Positions 4,930-6,099 of a stretch of DNA of 6,099 bases are shown here, in pieces. Position 1 is the stretch's first letter; every line of letters starts with the position of its first letter. The notes beneath the pieces were generated by a model. It made no database searches. It was not told where the DNA came from and saw only the letters and a program-made list of their open reading frames with translations. The DNA is from an uncultured Clostridia bacterium (lineage in GTDB: Bacteria; Bacillota; Clostridia; Oscillospirales; Oscillospiraceae), in contig CAMWQV010000138.1 in assembly GCA_947176425.1 (NCBI GenBank), forward strand, positions 1-6,099, written 5' to 3'. The position numbers and the translations under genes are program-made.

Positions 4930-4942
4930 CATTTGCCAACTC

Positions 4943-4986
4943 ACGTCTGCATCCCCTACCCGGAGGATGCAGACGTTCCGTTTGTC
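4943..4986 (+). terminator. Probable intrinsic terminator of the PadR-family gene
   Basis: ACGTCTGCATCC (4943-4954) and GGATGCAGACGT (4965-4976) form a perfect 12-bp stem with a 10-base loop, beginning 13 bases after the stop codon. The following TCCGTTTGT is moderately T-rich. It also lies 33 bases beyond the stop of the convergent lipoprotein gene at 5010 and may serve both directions. Confidence 0.75.
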
Positions 4987-5009
4987 GCTATTGTTGTCCC
5001 CCTGCGCGG

Positions 5010-5264
5010 CTATTGTCTGGGGGTGACTACAATACCATCGGCATGATCTGGGTCTTTGAAGCTGTAAGTAAAACCGCCTGGCAAGGTATTCGAATCATCA
5101 GGCTCATCAAGTTCTGTTGGATTGATATCTCCGTTTATGTCATCGATTTCTACGGAGACGCTCACGTCCAAGTCCTGCTGGCTATCGTTCTTCTTATCCG
5201 TACAGCCGGAGAGCAGTGTAAAACAGGCCAATATACAGGTCAAGGTAATTGCTAATTTTTTCAT
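5010..5264 (-). CDS. Small lipoprotein linked to the ABC transporter (84 aa)
   Basis: The N-terminus is a lipoprotein signal: MKKLAITL, a hydrophobic core, and the lipobox L18-S19-G20-C21, so the mature protein would begin at Cys21 and be anchored to the outer face of the membrane. The mature part is short, polar and rich in Asp and Glu, with no recognisable domain; it ends FTYSFKDPDHADGIVVTPRQ. The start is ATG at 5264, whose first base is the last base of the ATPase stop (TAATG), with GAGG about 8 bases upstream, indicating translational coupling. A longer frame beginning at 5360 lies inside the ATPase gene and lacks a signal peptide at its start. The gene is the last of a permease, ATPase, lipoprotein operon, so an accessory or substrate-contacting role for the transporter, or self-protection at the surface, is plausible. 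Family not recognised. Confidence 0.85.
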   Translation of the reverse strand: MKKLAITLTCILACFTLLSGCTDKKNDSQQDLDVSVSVEIDDINGDINPTELDEPDDSNTLPGGFTYSFKDPDHADGIVVTPRQ

Positions 5265-5899
5265 TACATTTCCCTCACTTTCAGGTGTCCACGCTTGATT
5301 TCCAGCACCACATCCGCCTGCGCTGCTACTTCGCTGGAGTGCGTTACCACTATGACACATTTCTCGAACGCATGGGCGCTCTCTTTCAATACTGCTATGA
5401 TTTCTTCTGCGGTGTCTGCGTCCAGGTTCCCGGTCGGTTCATCTGCCAGGATGACCGGGGTGTCGGAGGCCAATGCCCGCGCAATCGCCACACGCTGCTG
5501 CTGACCGCCGGACAGCTTCAGCACATTCCGTGTGATCTCGTCCCTTGTCAGTCCCAGCCGCTCCAGGATTGGTACAGCATCCACTTTGGCGGTCAGCAGC
5601 ACGTTTTCGACAGGTGTCATGTAATCGATCAGGTTATAGCTCTGGAAAATCAGTGATATGTGATTCCGGCGGTGGTGTTCCAAGCCCGTTTCAGCAATAT
5701 CCGTGCCGTCAAACAGGATGCTACCCTGGCGCGGTGTATCAAGCCCTCCCAGCAGGGACAGCAGCGTGGTCTTGCCGGATCCGGACGGGCCGAGGATGGC
5801 ATACATTTTTCCGGTTTCCAGCTCTGTGCTGATATCCGACAGCACAGTCTTGCCTTTTTCATAGGCATAGGAAACATTTTTTAATGCCAGTGTCTGCAT
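5264..5899 (-). CDS. ABC transporter ATP-binding protein, MacB/LolD/FtsE type (211 aa)
   Basis: Cytoplasmic ATPase that powers an FtsX-type permease. All catalytic elements are present: Walker A GPSGSGKTT at 37-45, Q-loop Gln86, signature LSGGQQQR at 129-136, Walker B VILADEP at 149-155, D-loop near GNLD at 157-160 and the switch His187. The LADEPTGNLD string is typical of the MacB/LolD/SalX group, whose members export peptides, extract lipoproteins, or act with sensor kinases in resistance to cell-wall peptides. At 211 residues it is slightly shorter than the usual 220-235. The start is ATG at 5899 with AAAGGAGG 7 bases upstream. The permease stop lies 16 bases before it, and the lipoprotein start overlaps its stop by one base, so the three genes are cotranscribed. 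The operon promoter lies beyond the right edge. Cargo cannot be inferred. Confidence 0.95.
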   Translation of the reverse strand: MQTLALKNVSYAYEKGKTVLSDISTELETGKMYAILGPSGSGKTTLLSLLGGLDTPRQGSILFDGTDIAETGLEHHRRNHISLIFQSYNLIDYMTPVENVLLTAKVDAVPILERLGLTRDEITRNVLKLSGGQQQRVAIARALASDTPVILADEPTGNLDADTAEEIIAVLKESAHAFEKCVIVVTHSSEVAAQADVVLEIKRGHLKVREM

Positions 5900-5915
5900 T
5901 GTGCTTCCTCCTTTG

Positions 5916-6099
5916 TCAACTCATTTGGGATAGGATTTCCCGTGGTTTCAGTCTCATGACTGTGATGGATGATGCGCTGACAGCCACAATAATGATGGCG
6001 AGTCCGATCGGGTATAGTTGGATCAGATTCCCCGGCTCCACGGAAACTTGGATACCATTTTCTGTCGGTAAAGGTTTCTGTATCAGGGTATCCCCGCCT
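5916..6099 (-). CDS. FtsX/MacB-type ABC permease, C-terminal fragment (5' part outside window)
   Basis: Sixty C-terminal residues are visible before the TGA at 5918-5916. They contain the last extracytoplasmic stretch (GDTLIQKPLPTENG), one hydrophobic transmembrane segment (YPIGLAIIIVAVSASS), and the cytoplasmic tail RLKPREILSQMS. A final helix followed by R-x-R/K-P-x-E-x-L is typical of FtsX-domain permeases of the MacB, LolC and BceB type. The stop is 16 bases before the ATPase start on the same strand, so this is its membrane partner. Whether it has a large extracytoplasmic domain (as MacB or BceB) cannot be seen. Confidence 0.85.
   Translation of the reverse strand, partial: GGDTLIQKPLPTENGIQVSVEPGNLIQLYPIGLAIIIVAVSASSITVMRLKPREILSQMS

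Noticed and set aside
5249..5832. Plus-strand frames opposite the ABC ATPase (5249-5656, 5545-5832)
   Set aside because: They are antisense to a gene with every ABC motif intact, have low-complexity composition and no ribosome sites.

Overview
The window looks like accessory DNA from a low-to-mid GC Gram-positive anaerobe, most likely a gut member of the Clostridia (Lachnospiraceae or Ruminococcaceae type). This is inferred from the strong AGGAGG ribosome sites, the tight operons, a lipobox lipoprotein, and the mix of MATE, PadR, HxlR, radical SAM and cysteine-rich KTR genes. KTR genes are, from memory, common in Tn916/Tn1549-like conjugative elements. No integrase, relaxase, transposase, rRNA, tRNA or CRISPR is visible, so placement in such an element is inference.

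Layout. Unit 1 (1-2509): a divergent HxlR-family regulator (2162-2509, +) and a minus-strand operon of two paralogous radical SAM enzymes (2036-1137 and 1124-258). This operon is followed on the same strand by a damaged micro-ORF (236-101) and a KTR zinc-ribbon gene that runs off the left edge (89-1). Unit 2 (2616-4929): a divergent PadR-family regulator (4393-4929, +) and a minus-strand MATE efflux gene (4272-2899), followed by a 31-codon micro-ORF (2899-2804) and an intact KTR gene (2792-2616). Unit 3 (5010-6099): a minus-strand ABC operon with the 3' end of an FtsX-type permease, a MacB/LolD-type ATPase and a small lipoprotein.

The most striking point is that units 1 and 2 carry unrelated cargo and unrelated regulators but end in the same two-gene tail (micro-ORF plus KTR). 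The tail is preserved as a 146-bp direct repeat with 5 mismatches (1-146 and 2704-2849). Each unit reads as regulator, divergent cargo operon, shared tail, and the two units sit in tandem in the same orientation. This suggests modular assembly by recombination at the tail. The repeats would also allow loss or circularisation of the 2.7-kb radical SAM/HxlR segment.

Regulation is unusually readable. The HxlR/radical SAM gap has two consensus-like promoters with one inverted repeat between them. The PadR/MATE gap has a perfect 21-bp palindrome filling the spacer of the MATE promoter, a second imperfect copy 36 bp away at the PadR promoter, and predicted transcripts that overlap at their 5' ends. 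The likely logic is local, ligand-responsive repression of each cargo operon by its own divergent regulator. The radical SAM pair is the part whose function is least clear.
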